NCBI RefSeq assembly: GCF_034479635.1
Contig: NZ_CP140153.1
Coordinates: forward strand, 2,177,501-2,241,500
Length of the DNA stretch: 64,000 bases
Reading direction: 5' to 3'
Source: Guyparkeria halophila
Lineage (GTDB): Bacteria > Pseudomonadota > Gammaproteobacteria > Halothiobacillales > Halothiobacillaceae
Every line of letters starts with the position of its first letter. The stretch's first letter is position 1. The notes beneath the pieces were generated by a model. That model worked only from the letters and a program-made list of their open reading frames with translations. It was not told where the DNA came from and searched no databases. A program made the translations under genes and the position numbers. Shown in pieces: positions 1 through 8,429 of the stretch.

Positions 1-476
1 TCGAGGTGCTGCTTCTGGTCGGCGCCGACCGGCACGTGGGTGGCCTGATAGAGCAGGATATCGGCGGCCATCAGCACGGGGTAGTCGAACAGGCCGGCGT
101 TGATGTTGGCCTGGTGACGCTGCGACTTGTCCTTGAACTGGGTCATGCGCTCGAGCTCACCCATGTAGGTGTAGCAGTTGAGCACCCAGCCGAGCTCGGC
201 ATGCGCCGGGACGTGCGACTGGACGAACAGGGTGCTCTTGTCCGGGTCGAGTCCGCAGGCGAGATACAGGGCGAGGAAGTCATAGCAGCGCGAGCGGAAC
301 TCGGCCGGATCCTGGCGCACGGTGATCGCATGCAGGTCGACCAGCATGAACAGCGCATCGTGCGTGTCCTGCATGGTCACCCAGTTGCGGATCGCGCCGA
401 CGTAGTGACTGATCAGCAACTGGCCGGAGGGCTGGATGCCGGAGAGCACCACCGGCGGCTTGTCGTTCTTGGACAT
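1..476 (-). CDS. trpS: Tryptophanyl-tRNA synthetase, N-terminal part (truncated by window edge)
   Basis: Class I aminoacyl-tRNA synthetase that charges tRNA-Trp in the cytosol. Only the first ~158 codons are present; the gene runs off the left edge. Reading leftward from the ATG at 474-476 gives [18 protein letters not shown], then [35 protein letters not shown] and AADILLYQ, all close to E. coli TrpS. The signature that is usually TIGNY/HIGN (nucleotide-binding loop) reads LLISHY here, an uncommon variant. A TATGAT-like -10 lies on the same strand at 563-568. The gene is divergent from the HAD phosphatase. Identification is secure; completeness cannot be judged. Confidence 0.95.
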   Translation of the reverse strand, partial: MSKNDKPPVVLSGIQPSGQLLISHYVGAIRNWVTMQDTHDALFMLVDLHAITVRQDPAEFRSRCYDFLALYLACGLDPDKSTLFVQSHVPAHAELGWVLNCYTYMGELERMTQFKDKSQRHQANINAGLFDYPVLMAADILLYQATHVPVGADQKQHL

Positions 477-653
477 AGATGTGACTTCTTGAATCGGGTG
501 AGTACGGCATGTTCCGGGCCGGAGCGGATGGTTTTCCCCGCCCGGCCGGGCAAAGGCGGGTCATCATAGCAAAGGCCCGGCAAGGGTCATCGGACGCCGC
601 CCCTGCTATACAGAGAGGCAGGCCACGGGCAGAAGACAACGGATAGATCAACG

Positions 654-1439
654 ATGCAGGCGATCCTCTTCGACATGGACGGCGTGCTCTACGTCGGCGA
701 CCGGCCCATCGACGGCGCGGCCGCGACCCTCGAATGGTGTCGCCGCCGGGCGATTCCGTTCCGTTTCGTCACCAACACCACCTCCCGCCCCCGGGTCGCG
801 CTGGTCGAGAAACTGCAGGGAATGGGCATCGAGGCGAGCGAAGAGGAGATCGTCACGCCACCGATCGTTGCCAGACGTTGGTTGACACAGCAAGCCGACG
901 GGCCGGTCGGTCTGTTCGTCCCCGCGCCCACCGAACAGGATTTTGCCGCACTCAGACACGCCCGCTCGGAGGAGGACCCCGTCTCGGCCGTCGTCCTGGG
1001 GGATCTGGGCGATGGCTGGGACTTTGCCACCTACAACCGGGCGTTCCGCTGGCTGAAGAAAAACCCCGACGCGGCGTTGGTGGCACTGGGTATGACACGC
1101 TTCTGGGAAGCCGAAGACGGCCCCCGGCTGGACGTCGGCCCGTTCGTGCGCGGGCTCGAATACGCGCTCGACCGGAAGGCGGTGGTGCTGGGCAAGCCCA
1201 GCGCCTCGTTCTTTCGGCTGGCCATCGAGGAGATGGGCGCCCGTGTCGATCAGGCAGCGATGATCGGTGACGACATCATGGGTGACATCGACGGCGCCCA
1301 GCAGGCCGGGCTGCGAGCAGTGCAGGTGCGTACCGGCAAGTTTCGCCCGCAAGACCTCGAACGAGGCATCTCGCCCGACGGGGTGATCGACTCGATCGCG
1401 GACCTGCCAGCGTGGTGGCAGCACGAGTCGAGCCGATGA
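654..1439 (+). CDS. HAD-superfamily phosphatase, LHPP/NagD-like (TIGR01458-type)
   Basis: A 261-aa haloacid dehalogenase-type phosphatase, probably cytosolic. Motif I is FDMDGVLY near the N-terminus (nucleophile Asp7, acid/base Asp9). It is followed by the NTTSRPR substrate-binding turn typical of class IIA (NagD-like) members. Lys in VLGKPS is motif III, and GDDIMGDIDGA supplies the Mg-binding acidic residues. Length and motif order match the family annotated as LHPP-like HAD hydrolases; the natural substrate is unknown. Its TGA overlaps the ATG of the next gene (ATGA), so the two are probably translationally coupled, but a functional link to anion uptake is only inference. Confidence 0.85.
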   Translation: MQAILFDMDGVLYVGDRPIDGAAATLEWCRRRAIPFRFVTNTTSRPRVALVEKLQGMGIEASEEEIVTPPIVARRWLTQQADGPVGLFVPAPTEQDFAALRHARSEEDPVSAVVLGDLGDGWDFATYNRAFRWLKKNPDAALVALGMTRFWEAEDGPRLDVGPFVRGLEYALDRKAVVLGKPSASFFRLAIEEMGARVDQAAMIGDDIMGDIDGAQQAGLRAVQVRTGKFRPQDLERGISPDGVIDSIADLPAWWQHESSR

Positions 1440-3232
1440 CCGGGGATCAGATACTGCTGTTCGTCATTCTCGGTCTGACGCTGGCCGGTTTCGCGTGGGG
1501 GCGGCTGCGTTACGACGTAGTCGCGCTGCTCGCGCTGCTGGCGACCGGGCTGACCGGACTCGTCCCGCCCGGGGCGATGTTCAGCGGGCTCTCCCACCCG
1601 GCCGTCGTCACCGTGGCGGCCGTACTCATCCTGAGCCGGGCGCTGCTGAACGCGGGCGTCATCGACGTACTGGCCCGGCGACTGACCCGGGTCGGCGACC
1701 GCCCGATGGTCCAGGTGATCACGCTGACCAGCGTCGTCGCCCTGAGCTCGGGCTTTATCAACAACGTTGGCGCCCTGGCGCTGTTTATGCCGGTGGCCGT
1801 GTGGATGGCGCGACATGCCGGGCGCTCGCCGTCGTTCCTGCTGATGCCCCTGGCCTTCGGCTCGCTGCTCGGTGGCACCCTGACCCTGATCGGCACCCCA
1901 CCCAACATCATCATCGCCGCCTACCGGTCCGACACCGGCACGTCGGCCTTCGGCATGTTCGACTTCCTGCCGGTCGGGCTGGCCATCACGCTCGTCGGGG
2001 TCGCCTTCATCGCGTTGATCGGCTGGCGCCTGACGCCACGTCGCGACCAGCCGAACGATGGCGACGGCCTGTTCGAGATCGAGAACTACCTGACGGAGCT
2101 GCGCGTCCCCGAATCAAGTGCCTACGCGGGGCGTAGCGTGCACGAACTGATCGAATCGGTCGCCGACGACACCGACGTGATGGTCACCGCCCTGCTGCGC
2201 GAGGACGAGCGCCGCCGGCTGCCCTCGACCTACGAGGTGCTCAAGCCCGGCGACATCCTGCTGATCGAGGCCGACTCCGACGGACTCGAGGCCCTGATCG
2301 AGGTCACCGGGCTGGAGCTCGCCGCCGGCGAATCGAGCGAATCATCGCAGGAAACCGACAAAACGGCCGGCGAGTTGACCATGGCGGAGGCGATCGTCGC
2401 CCCCAATTCGCGACTGATTGGCACGTCGGCGGGCGCGCTGGACCTGCGCGAGCGCTACGGGGTGAACGTGCTGGCCGTCGCCCGACAGGGCAAGCGACTG
2501 AAACAGCGCATCAGCCATATCCGCTTTCTTCCCGGCGACATCCTGCTGCTGCAGGGGCGCGAGGAGAACCTGCCCGGTGCGATGAGCCGACTCGGCTGCC
2601 TGCCGCTGGCCTCGCGCGGCCTGAACATTGCCCGCCCGCGCCGCGTCGCCCTGGGGGCGGGCATCTTCGCGGCCGGCCTGGCGTTGGTCGCCTTCGATCT
2701 GCTGCCGGTCACCACCGCGCTCGTCGGCGCGGCCGTGGCGATGGTGATCGCCGGGCTGCTGCCCTCCGACGATGCCTACCGGGCCATCGACATGCCGGTG
2801 ATCGTGCTGCTCGCCGCCATGCTGCCGGTGGGCCAGGCCCTGGAAACCACCGGCGGCTCGGCCATGATCGCGGCGTCCCTGCTCGGCATGGCCGACCACC
2901 TGCCGGCCTTCCTGACGCTCGCCCTGCTCATCATCGCCGTCATGCTGCTCTCGAACATCGTCAACAACGCCGCCGCCGCGGTACTTGCCGCCCCGATCGC
3001 CATCCAAGTCGCACAAGGCATGAACGCCTCGGCCGACCCGTTCCTGATGGCGGTGGCCATCGGCGCCTCCTGCGCCTTCCTCACGCCGATCGGCCACCAA
3101 TCCAATACCCTGGTCATGGCGCCGGGCGGCTACCACTTCGGTGATTACTGGCGTATGGGATTGCCACTGTCGCTACTGGTGGTGATCGTTGCCGTGCCCA
3201 TGATCCTGTGGGTGTGGCCGCTGGCCGGCTGA
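1436..3232 (+). CDS. SLC13/DASS-family anion transporter with two RCK_C (TrkA-C) domains
   Basis: A 598-aa inner-membrane transporter. About five N-terminal membrane helices, including the family signature GTPPNIIIAAYRS, are followed by two cytosolic RCK_C-type domains (roughly residues 215-300 and 320-400). A second membrane half follows, with a matching ILVNN-type turn (SNIVNNAAAAVLAAP) and ASCAFLTPIGHQSN. This layout is typical of bacterial divalent-anion (often sulfate) permeases of the SLC13 type. I chose the ATG at 1436 because it overlaps the upstream stop (ATGA); an in-frame start 24 bases earlier lies inside the phosphatase gene. Sulfate as substrate is plausible in a sulfur oxidiser but not shown by the sequence. 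Confidence 0.85.
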   Translation: MTGDQILLFVILGLTLAGFAWGRLRYDVVALLALLATGLTGLVPPGAMFSGLSHPAVVTVAAVLILSRALLNAGVIDVLARRLTRVGDRPMVQVITLTSVVALSSGFINNVGALALFMPVAVWMARHAGRSPSFLLMPLAFGSLLGGTLTLIGTPPNIIIAAYRSDTGTSAFGMFDFLPVGLAITLVGVAFIALIGWRLTPRRDQPNDGDGLFEIENYLTELRVPESSAYAGRSVHELIESVADDTDVMVTALLREDERRRLPSTYEVLKPGDILLIEADSDGLEALIEVTGLELAAGESSESSQETDKTAGELTMAEAIVAPNSRLIGTSAGALDLRERYGVNVLAVARQGKRLKQRISHIRFLPGDILLLQGREENLPGAMSRLGCLPLASRGLNIARPRRVALGAGIFAAGLALVAFDLLPVTTALVGAAVAMVIAGLLPSDDAYRAIDMPVIVLLAAMLPVGQALETTGGSAMIAASLLGMADHLPAFLTLALLIIAVMLLSNIVNNAAAAVLAAPIAIQVAQGMNASADPFLMAVAIGASCAFLTPIGHQSNTLVMAPGGYHFGDYWRMGLPLSLLVVIVAVPMILWVWPLAG

Positions 3233-3283
3233 AGCAACCGACCGACGCCCCGCCACCACCCCTCTCAAGCCGCGAGCACGGTA

Positions 3284-3312
3284 TTGCATTCGTGCAGGCC
3301 TTCACTTATCCT
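3284..3312 (+). promoter_or_regulatory. Sigma70-type promoter for rpmB-rpmG
   Basis: TTGCAT (3284-3289), a 17-base spacer and TATCCT (3307-3312) lie about 98 bases upstream of rpmB, in the gap after the SLC13 gene. The spacing is ideal and both hexamers are close to consensus. The resulting leader of ~90 bases could carry ribosomal-protein control, but I see no clear structure. Confidence 0.5.
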
Positions 3313-3409
3313 ACGCGGCCTTTGAATTGACCCGCCCGCGTGCCGGCCGCCGGAATGGCTCCGATCCCTCGGTACGCGCGCAAACAGACGAGTCGCTCAG
3401 GAGACAATC

Positions 3410-3646
3410 ATGGCCCGAGTTTGCCAAGTAACCGGGAAGCGCCCGGCGGTCGGTAACAACGTATCGCACGCGAACAACAAGACCCGGCGTCGCTTCCTGC
3501 CGAACCTGCACAAGAAGCGGTTCTGGGTAGAGAGCGAGCAGCGCTTTGTCAGCCTGCGTGTTTCCAGCCACGGCCTGCGCACGATCGACAAGGTCGGCAT
3601 CGAGACGGTCATCGCCGAGATGCGTGCACGCGGCGAGAAGGTCTGA
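3410..3646 (+). CDS. rpmB: 50S ribosomal protein L28
   Basis: A 78-aa basic protein of the large ribosomal subunit, the same length as E. coli L28. It starts [12 protein letters not shown] and contains [18 protein letters not shown] and [10 protein letters not shown]-like stretches (here [11 protein letters not shown]), which are diagnostic. The ATG is preceded by a GGAG-type ribosome binding site (ctcaggagac). It is followed after 38 bases by rpmG, the conserved rpmBG pair of Gammaproteobacteria. Confidence 0.98.
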   Translation: MARVCQVTGKRPAVGNNVSHANNKTRRRFLPNLHKKRFWVESEQRFVSLRVSSHGLRTIDKVGIETVIAEMRARGEKV

Positions 3647-3684
3647 AACACCGCTCACCACCATATTTCGACAGGTAATACGAC

Positions 3685-3840
3685 ATGCGCGACAAGATCC
3701 GACTGGTATCCAGTGCCGGCACCGGCCACTTCTATACCACCGACAAGAACAAGCGGAACATGCCGGAAAAGATGCAGATCAAAAAGTATGATCCGGTAGT
3801 CCGCAAGCACGTCATGTACAAGGAAGCCAAGATCAAGTAA
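3685..3840 (+). CDS. rpmG: 50S ribosomal protein L33
   Basis: A 51-aa ribosomal protein starting [19 protein letters not shown] and ending [11 protein letters not shown]. It is the cysteine-free (non-zinc) form of L33, with the usual [15 protein letters not shown] core. It is co-transcribed with rpmB and followed by an intrinsic terminator at 3892-3921. Confidence 0.97.
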   Translation: MRDKIRLVSSAGTGHFYTTDKNKRNMPEKMQIKKYDPVVRKHVMYKEAKIK

Positions 3841-3891
3841 GGCGCTTGGCCGTCGCCAGACGGCCAGCCCTCTCTTGACGGCCCTTGATGG

Positions 3892-3921
3892 ACCCCGCAG
3901 GGATGCCTCGCGGGGTTTCTT
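3892..3921 (+). terminator. Intrinsic terminator after rpmBG
   Basis: The stem ccccgc (3893-3898) pairs with gcgggg (3910-3915). An inner agg/cct pairing extends it, and tttctt follows. It ends only six bases before the mutM ATG, so mutM either depends on read-through or starts on a leader that contains this hairpin. Confidence 0.75.
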
Positions 3922-3927
3922 CGTGTC

Positions 3928-4752
3928 ATGCCCGAACTCCCTGAAGTCGAGACCACCCGCCGCGGCATCGAGCCGTTCGTCGTTGGTCACCGCATCGCGG
4001 GCGTCACCGTGCGCGACCCGCGACTGCGCTGGCCGGTGCGCGAGGATCTGGCCGACTTTCTCAGCGGCCGCCCGATTCAAGCGGTCGAGCGCCGCGCGAA
4101 ATACCTGCTGCTGCGCCTCGATGACGACGACCGGGTGCTGATCCACCTGGGCATGTCGGGCAGCCTGCGCCTGGATGATCCGAGCAACCCGCCACGCAAG
4201 CACGATCACGTTGAATGGCATCTCGACAACGGACGGGTTCTGCGCCTGCATGACCCGCGGCGATTCGGCGCCGTGCTGACCGACCGGGTCGAGGCACCGC
4301 ACCAGCGTCTGCAAAAACTCGGCCCCGAACCACTCGATCCGGGTTTCGATGGGGACTATCTCGCCACCCGACTCGCCGGCCGGCGCGTAGCCGTCAAGCA
4401 GGCCATCATGAACGCCGACATCGTGGTGGGCGTGGGCAACATCTACGCCTCCGAGGCGCTGTTTCTCGCCGGCATTCATCCCATGACCCCGGCGGGCCGC
4501 CTCGACCACGACCAGTGCCGCAGCCTTACCGCCGCCATCCGGCAGGTGCTCGCCGCGGCCATCGACCAGGGCGGCACGACGCTGCGCGACTTCCTCGCCC
4601 CGTCGGGCAACCCCGGCTACTTCCGCCAGACACTCAATGTCTACGAGCGCACCGGTCAGCCCTGCCGACGCTGCGGCACGCCGGTCGAGCGCATCGTAAT
4701 GGGCCAGCGATCGACCTGGTTCTGCCCGGCGTGTCAGCCTGAGAGCGAATAG
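3928..4752 (+). CDS. mutM: Formamidopyrimidine-DNA glycosylase (Fpg/MutM)
   Basis: A bifunctional DNA glycosylase/AP lyase that removes 8-oxoguanine and ring-opened purines; 274 aa, standard length. The N-terminus MPELPEVETTRRG provides the catalytic Pro2 and Glu3. Lys in RRAKYLLLRL is the conserved beta-hairpin lysine. VGVGNIYASEALF is the H2TH region, and the C-terminal zinc finger has four cysteines (CRRCG...CPACQ). The start is fixed by the need for Pro at position 2. It lies directly downstream of the rpmBG terminator, the usual gammaproteobacterial neighbourhood. Confidence 0.97.
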   Translation: MPELPEVETTRRGIEPFVVGHRIAGVTVRDPRLRWPVREDLADFLSGRPIQAVERRAKYLLLRLDDDDRVLIHLGMSGSLRLDDPSNPPRKHDHVEWHLDNGRVLRLHDPRRFGAVLTDRVEAPHQRLQKLGPEPLDPGFDGDYLATRLAGRRVAVKQAIMNADIVVGVGNIYASEALFLAGIHPMTPAGRLDHDQCRSLTAAIRQVLAAAIDQGGTTLRDFLAPSGNPGYFRQTLNVYERTGQPCRRCGTPVERIVMGQRSTWFCPACQPESE

Positions 4753-4874
4753 CTGGAAGCAATGGTTGCCGCGACATCGGCGGCCGTGCCCCCCCCCTGC
4801 AGCCCTCTTTGAGCCATCGCGGCTTAAGCCGCTCCTACGCACCCTCTTCACGCTTCAAGGGGTCAGCGTCGAAC

Positions 4875-6212
4875 TCATTCCACCTCGATCTCCAGCAGTT
4901 CCCGCACGATCGCATCGACCTCTTCGGTATCCCAGATAATGCCCGCGTTCACCGAGTAGTGAATGCGGCCGTCGGCGGCCACCAGGAACGAGGAAGGAAA
5001 GGCGAAGGCATCGTATTTCGCCGCCACCTGGCCGTCGGGGTCGACCGGCACCGGAAAGGAAACGTCAAAGTCCTGCATGAACTCGCGCAGGTGATCGGGC
5101 GACTGCTTGAACGCGATCGCGTAGATCTTCAGTTGGTCGGGATACCGACTGGCCAGCCGCTCCATCGACGGAATCTCCTCGACGCAGGCCGGACACCAGG
5201 TCGCCCAGAAGTTGACGATCTGCACCCCGTCGAAGTCGGGATCGAGGCCCTGGGGGTTGCCCTCGAGATCGGTTAGCTCGAAATCCGGCGCCTCCTGCGG
5301 CTCGACCGGCTGCAACCCGGTCTGGCGATCCACGGGCGTGGTCCGTTCGGGGTCGATCGGACGCACCGTGCTCGGATGATCGGCCCCCGCCAGCAGGGGT
5401 ATCGACCGCAGGATGTCGCCGGGCAGTGCCTGGACGGCACGGGCCTCGGCCGGGTCCTCCATGACCGTCGCGAGCTGATCGAGCGAATCAAGCTGCGGCT
5501 GCTCGAGGTGCATGTGGTAGTAGTCCCGCACGCCCGGGATCACCTGGACGAACAGATCGCTGCCCGCCTGGAGGAAGCGTTCACGCAGGTCGAGCAACCG
5601 ATGCCGATACACCCCCCGCTCCGGCTGGAACAGCATCACCGGCAGGTTGGTGGCATCGATGATCGAGAACAGCTCCGGCTCCTCACCGGCCACCGGCGCC
5701 CCTCGATACAGGCTGGGGAAGATCAGCACGGCGCCCGCGAGCGCGTCGGGATCATGCGTGCGCTCCTGCCACCAGCGCATCCCGCGCAGGGTCGGCACGG
5801 CCATCCGGTCGGCCGCCACCACCACGGTGGGACGGTCTTCCTCAATGGCCCGTTGAATCAGGGACCCGACCGGTTTGCCATCGACGTTACGGACGTTGAC
5901 GTCCGTGCGCGGCAGGAATAGCGAATCCATCACATCCACCATCCAGACGGTCGCGCCGCGCCGCGCCAGGGCATGGGCGACGCTGTCGGGGCCGGCCATG
6001 TCGCCGTACTGGTTGACGACCCAGAGCACCAGCGGGCCGTCGGCGGAGACGCCCTCGGGCGGCTCGATCACCCGCACGTCCAGCTGGTCGCCGCTCTCGC
6101 CCAGGGGGATCGCCAGCTCTGCCCGAGCCATGCCGGCCAACGCCAGCAACAGGGCAGCCAAAAGCCCGCCTTGCCACCACCCTGCCCACCACAGGCGAAC
6201 ACCCCACCTCAT
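4875..6212 (-). CDS. Secreted two-domain protein: hydrolase-like N-terminal domain fused to a TlpA/ResA-type thioredoxin domain
   Basis: A 445-aa exported protein. A signal peptide (LLAALLLALAGMARA) ends near residue 30. Residues ~35-290 resemble an alpha/beta-hydrolase scaffold (LVLWVVNQYGD, GATVWMVDVMDS, RPTVVVAADRMAV, GAVLIFPSLYRG), but the expected GxSxG nucleophile elbow is replaced by AADRMA. A proline-rich linker leads to a thioredoxin domain with FWATWCPACVEEIP and the cis-Pro region FAFPSSFLV, as in periplasmic TlpA/ResA reductases. The start at 6212 has a GGAG site seven bases upstream; in-frame ATGs at 6230 and 6242 are alternatives. It probably reduces periplasmic disulfides; the partner is unknown. 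Confidence 0.75.
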   Translation of the reverse strand: MRWGVRLWWAGWWQGGLLAALLLALAGMARAELAIPLGESGDQLDVRVIEPPEGVSADGPLVLWVVNQYGDMAGPDSVAHALARRGATVWMVDVMDSLFLPRTDVNVRNVDGKPVGSLIQRAIEEDRPTVVVAADRMAVPTLRGMRWWQERTHDPDALAGAVLIFPSLYRGAPVAGEEPELFSIIDATNLPVMLFQPERGVYRHRLLDLRERFLQAGSDLFVQVIPGVRDYYHMHLEQPQLDSLDQLATVMEDPAEARAVQALPGDILRSIPLLAGADHPSTVRPIDPERTTPVDRQTGLQPVEPQEAPDFELTDLEGNPQGLDPDFDGVQIVNFWATWCPACVEEIPSMERLASRYPDQLKIYAIAFKQSPDHLREFMQDFDVSFPVPVDPDGQVAAKYDAFAFPSSFLVAADGRIHYSVNAGIIWDTEEVDAIVRELLEIEVE

Positions 6213-6267
6213 ACTCGTACTCCAGGTCATTGCGCATCGCATCGTGCGGCGCGCTCTCGTACAATAA

Positions 6268-6536
6268 GGAACCTCTGCACAAATAGTAATACCGCTCTGC
6301 GCGCCTTGAGCCGGGCAGATGCAAGGCGCTCGTCCGCCGCGGAAGGGCGACTCCCTTTCCAAGGACGACAACGCCGCAGATGCCCGGCTCAAGGCGCGCC
6401 CGGCGGGGGCTTGCCGAGTCGTCCGCCCTCCGCGTTGCGCTGTCTTGACGTGGCCACCGGCACGCCGGCAACAGCGCGCCTTGATGGCGGACGACTCGGC
6501 AAGCCAGAGTGGCATTACTATTTGTGCAGAGGTTCC
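6268..6536. mobile_element. MITE-like non-autonomous element with perfect 23-bp terminal inverted repeats and ATAA target duplication
   Basis: The left end (6268-6290, starting GGAACCTCTGCACAA) is the exact reverse complement of 6514-6536. The direct repeat ATAA flanks it on both sides (6264-6267 and 6537-6540), a probable 4-bp target duplication. Inside are two further perfect inverted pairs: 18 bp at 6299-6316/6382-6399 and 19 bp at 6409-6427/6486-6504. A single strand could therefore fold into a closed three-way junction with two long hairpins. No open reading frame encodes a transposase, so the element would be mobilised in trans. The ends resemble those of IS5-group elements by impression only. 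It occupies the divergent promoter region between the TlpA-fusion gene and purC. Confidence 0.85.
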
Positions 6537-6599
6537 ATAACCAACTGCCCGAAAACCTACCGGGCGGCAAATCCTTAGCATGCTAGCAGTTGAACGCCC

Positions 6600-7517
6600 A
6601 TGACACACTCGGCCCCCGCCGTTTTCGAAACGCAAATCGACGCCCTGGAACTGATCCATCGCGGCAAGGTGCGTGACCTCTACCGCATCGACGACGAGCG
6701 GATGCTGATCGTCACCACCGACCGGGTTTCGGCCTTCGACGTGATCCTGCCCACGCCGATTCCCGACAAGGGCCGGGTGCTGACCGAGATCTCGCGCTTC
6801 TGGTTCGAGAAGAGCCGCGACCTGGTACCCAACCATCTCTGCGAGGCACAGGACCTCGCCGCGATCGTGCCGGACGAGGCGCAACGCGCGCAGCTCGAGG
6901 GCCGCAGCGTGATCGTGCGCAATCTCAAGGCCCTGCCGATCGAGGCGGTGGTGCGCGGCTACCTGATCGGCTCGGGCTACAAGGACTACCAGGCGACCGG
7001 CTCGGTCTGCGGCATCAAGCTGCCCGAAGGGCTGCAACTGGCCGACAAGCTGCCCGAGGCGATCTATACCCCGGCGACCAAGGCCGATGTCGGCGACCAC
7101 GACGAGAACATCGATTTCGCCGAGACCGAGCGCCTGATCGGCCCGGACATGGCCGCCCAGGTGCGCGACACCGCCATGCGGTTGTATCGCCTGGCGGCGG
7201 ACTATGCCGCCCGACGCGGCATCATCATCGCCGACACCAAGTTCGAGTTCGGCCTGGACGAGTACGGCACGCTGCACCTGATCGACGAGGCGCTCACCCC
7301 GGATTCCTCGCGCTTCTGGCCGGCGGACGAATACCGTCCGGGCATCAGCCCGCCGTCGTTCGACAAGCAGTTCATCCGCGACTGGCTGGAAACGCTCGAC
7401 TGGGACAAGACCGCCCCCGGACCGGCCATTCCCGACGAGATCATCGCCCAGACCCGTGAGCGCTACCTGACCGCCTACCGTCGCCTGACCGGCGAGGACC
7501 TGCCCGGTATCGCATGA
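6600..7517 (+). CDS. purC: Phosphoribosylaminoimidazole-succinocarboxamide synthase (SAICAR synthetase)
   Basis: Catalyses ATP-dependent joining of CAIR and aspartate in purine synthesis; cytosolic. It is 305 aa, the longer form of the enzyme (E. coli PurC is about 237). Family motifs are GKVRDLYRIDDERMLIVTTDR, SAFDVILPTPIPDKG, the VVRGYLIGSGYKDY stretch, and IADTKFEFG with LIDEALTPDSSRFW. The TGA overlaps the ATG of bioD (ATGA). Its own promoter region was invaded by the MITE that ends 64 bases upstream. Confidence 0.97.
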   Translation: MTHSAPAVFETQIDALELIHRGKVRDLYRIDDERMLIVTTDRVSAFDVILPTPIPDKGRVLTEISRFWFEKSRDLVPNHLCEAQDLAAIVPDEAQRAQLEGRSVIVRNLKALPIEAVVRGYLIGSGYKDYQATGSVCGIKLPEGLQLADKLPEAIYTPATKADVGDHDENIDFAETERLIGPDMAAQVRDTAMRLYRLAADYAARRGIIIADTKFEFGLDEYGTLHLIDEALTPDSSRFWPADEYRPGISPPSFDKQFIRDWLETLDWDKTAPGPAIPDEIIAQTRERYLTAYRRLTGEDLPGIA

Positions 7518-8239
7518 ACCACGGGAACGCTCGGACGCCAGGGCACGACGCGCGCGGCTGGGTGGTGCTTGCCACCGACACCGGTGTGGGCAAGACCGTG
7601 GTTTCCTGCGCGCTCGCCCGCCTTCTGATCGACCATGGGCTGCTGCCGCGCGTGCGCAAGCCCGTGGAAACCGGTTGCAAGATCGTCCATGGCGAGCGAC
7701 TGCCGGCAGACGGCATTGCCCTGCGCGAGGCCGCCGACGGGCGCGAATCCCTCGAGGCGATCTGCCCGATACGCTACCTGACCCCGGTTGCCGCCCCGGA
7801 GGCCGCCCGACGCGAGGGCGAGACACTGAGCTTCAAGCGCGACCTGGCCCCGATTCTCGACCGGTCGCTGGCCGACCTTCCCGCCCGGGAACGCGTGATT
7901 ATCGAGAGTGCCGGCGGCCTGCTCTCGCCACTGGCAGACGATGCGCTGAATGTGCGCCTGGCCGAGTACGCCGACCTGCCGTCGATCCTGGTCACCCCCG
8001 ATCGGCTCGGCACCCTCTCTTCTACGCTGACCGCCGTGGAATCGCTGCACCAGCGCCAACTTCCCATCGCCGCGATCATCCTCAACCGCCGCCCGAACGA
8101 CCCCACAGGTCCGGATTGCCCGGACAACGCCGCCTCACTACGTGAGTGGCTCCCCCGCCTTGTCCCCACGCCCCCGCCGGTCATCGCCTTCCACGACCCG
8201 CAGCGCCCTGACGCCCTGCTTCCCCTGCTCGACCACTGA
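7514..8239 (+). CDS. bioD: Dethiobiotin synthetase
   Basis: ATP-dependent closure of the ureido ring in biotin synthesis; cytosolic, 241 aa. The P-loop is ATDTGVGKT (about residues 20-28), followed by VRKPVETGC (substrate lysine) and VIIESAGGLLSPL, which carries the usual EGAGG-like magnesium site in a slightly changed form (ESAGG). ILNRRPND is the nucleotide-base loop. No other biotin genes are nearby, so pairing with purC is probably only transcriptional convenience. Confidence 0.93.
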   Translation: MNHGNARTPGHDARGWVVLATDTGVGKTVVSCALARLLIDHGLLPRVRKPVETGCKIVHGERLPADGIALREAADGRESLEAICPIRYLTPVAAPEAARREGETLSFKRDLAPILDRSLADLPARERVIIESAGGLLSPLADDALNVRLAEYADLPSILVTPDRLGTLSSTLTAVESLHQRQLPIAAIILNRRPNDPTGPDCPDNAASLREWLPRLVPTPPPVIAFHDPQRPDALLPLLDH

Positions 8240-8305
8240 CCCCCCCCGCTCGGCCGACACGGAAGCGATCGCAAGCCCCTCCCCCCCTGGATCAACGGCC
8301 CGAGC

Positions 8306-8335
8306 TTGTCATAAGCAGGGTTTATGTTGCATATT
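8306..8335 (+). promoter_or_regulatory. Candidate promoter for the sulfide-oxidation cluster
   Basis: TTGTCA (8306-8311), 18 bases, then CATATT (8330-8335), in an AT-rich island that stands out from the surrounding GC-rich sequence. It lies about 95 bases upstream of fccA. Any regulator binding site is not evident; a small 6-bp hairpin (8389-8394/8404-8409) sits in the leader. Confidence 0.4.
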
Positions 8336-8429
8336 GCCAATGTGATAAGTACATTTAATCCCGCTATTACCCGGGAGCGAGTGCATTACTGCCTGCGCCA
8401 GGAAGGCAGCCGATCGAGGGGGAGACACC

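Noticed and set aside
4789-4797. Run of nine C residues between mutM and the TlpA-fusion gene
   Set aside because: Possible phase-variation tract, but it lies downstream of both convergent genes, so it cannot switch either start or promoter.
6213-7826. A very long minus-strand frame continues upstream of the TlpA-fusion gene through the MITE and across purC
   Set aside because: It runs antisense to the well-supported purC and bioD genes, crosses a mobile element, and has no family similarity; only the part from 6212 downward has a signal peptide and domains.
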